Shown here: positions 5,867-6,299 of the stretch, in pieces
Layout of the letters: the number at the start of each line of letters is the position of its first letter
Numbering within the stretch: position 1 is the stretch's first letter
Source of the DNA: Thiohalocapsa sp.
Lineage (GTDB): Bacteria; Pseudomonadota; Gammaproteobacteria; Chromatiales; Chromatiaceae
DNA length: 6,299 bases
Reading direction: 5' to 3'
Assembly (NCBI RefSeq): GCF_019695415.1
Contig: NZ_JAIFKJ010000235.1
Coordinates: 1 to 6,299, forward strand
Notes under the pieces: generated by a model
Told to the model about the DNA's origin: nothing
Database searches by the model: none
What the model saw: the letters and a program-made list of their open reading frames with translations, nothing else
Translations under genes and position numbers: made by a program

Positions 5867-6102
5867 CAGCGTGTGCAAGCGCGGGTGCGCAGCATGTGCC
5901 GGCTCGCGCTCAATCGTGCTGCATTGCCCCAGAACGCCTGCGGCGGCGGGGCTGTGCTCAAGCGGGGTCAAAATGGGCTGCCTGACGCTTGCCGGCGGAG
6001 CCTTTTTCGGGGCGCCGGCGAACGGGTTGAATGGCGCTGGGCCGAGCGCGGTGCGCGAGCGCTGGAGGCAGGCGCGCACGCCGGTCCGCAGCGGGCCGAA
6101 GT

Positions 6103-6128
6103 GTCAGCGCTTCAGTTTACAGGCTGAC
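6103..6128. promoter_or_regulatory. Inverted repeat upstream of the TonB-like gene, possible operator
   Basis: GTCAGC and GCTGAC face each other across 14 bases. Between them, on the minus strand, lies TAAACT (6114-6119), a 4/6 match to a -10 box. This would place a regulated promoter for the TonB-like gene here. The -35 region is poor (CTGCAG), so this is a weak call. Confidence 0.25.
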
Positions 6129-6177
6129 GGCCGGCGCTGCAGAGCCCGAGCCTTGTGGCCTCGCTTTAAGCGCGGCG

Positions 6178-6208
6178 TTGCGGCGCCTGCATGACCCACG
6201 TGTATAGT
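6178..6208 (+). promoter_or_regulatory. Candidate rightward promoter near the window edge
   Basis: TATAGT (6203-6208) matches five of six -10 bases. TTGCGG (6178-6183) is a partial -35 with a long 19-base spacer. It would start transcription near 6215 towards the window end. Confidence 0.3.
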
Positions 6209-6243
6209 ACGGGCCGCCGGGCCATCGCCTATCCCGTCGTCGG

Positions 6244-6299
6244 GTGCTCGACCGATGCTTGGAGGTCGCCTTTGCGGGGAGGCTCATGCGGGCGCAAGG
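6244..6299 (+). CDS. Possible start of a rightward gene, cut by the window edge
   Basis: Purine-rich GGAGG occurs twice (6261-6265 and 6278-6282), downstream of a candidate promoter. Several starts are open to the end of the window. A GTG at 6244 gives VLDRCLEVAFAGRLMRAQ, and an in-frame ATG at 6286 sits only 3 bases after the second GGAGG. In another frame, a TTG at 6272 lies 6 bases after the first GGAGG, and that frame is also open from an ATG at 6191. The visible codons are too few to choose a frame or recognise a product. Confidence 0.25.
   Translation, partial: MLDRCLEVAFAGRLMRAQ

Noticed and set aside
5991..6019. GCCGGCG/CGCCGGC hairpin with an internal T run as a terminator
   Set aside because: The T run lies in the 15-base loop, not after the stem, and no gene ends just before it on the plus strand.
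6209..6299. Possible structured RNA (SRP, RNase P or 6S RNA) after the TATAGT box
   Set aside because: None of the conserved core sequences of those RNAs, such as the SRP GGAAGGAAGCAGC segment, can be seen in the visible 90 bases.

Overview
The window is GC-rich, densely coding DNA from a proteobacterium. A gammaproteobacterium with sulfur metabolism is the best guess. The reasons are a DsrC/TusE-family protein with both C-terminal redox cysteines, Gram-negative envelope genes (a C-terminal-Phe outer-membrane barrel and a TonB-type energy transducer), and a YafJ-type amidotransferase. This is inferred from gene content only; no rRNA or other taxonomic marker is present.

Layout, left to right. 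Bases 1-177 hold an upstream spacer with no gene. Bases 178-1086 (+) encode a predicted outer-membrane beta-barrel protein. Bases 1087-1850 are a 764-base stretch without an intact gene. It holds a short minus-strand relic that resembles the C-terminal tail of a Kef-type cation/proton antiporter, then three consecutive stem-loops, the last a perfect 7-bp inverted repeat. Bases 1851-2747 (+) encode a class II glutamine amidotransferase of the YafJ type. It converges, with a 13-base gap, on four minus-strand genes: a 70-residue protein of unknown function (2761-2973), a divergent DsrC/TusE-like protein (3082-3378), a DUF3050 protein of the haem-oxygenase-like fold (3539-4312), and a long TonB-like protein whose periplasmic linker carries a 37-residue repeat (4469 to about 5866). 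The last ~220 bases hold a possible rightward promoter and perhaps the start of a gene cut by the window edge.

The genes do not form one obvious pathway. The four minus-strand genes are separated by 108-160 base gaps, and three of them (the 70-residue, DsrC-like and DUF3050 genes) have their own good Shine-Dalgarno sites, so they look more like individually expressed genes than a tight operon. I saw no CRISPR array, tRNA, rRNA, insertion sequence or prophage gene. I see no clearly new multi-gene system. The items most worth a second look are the repeat-bearing TonB linker, the short-loop DsrC paralogue next to a putative metal-dependent DUF3050 enzyme, and the structured stretch upstream of the amidotransferase.
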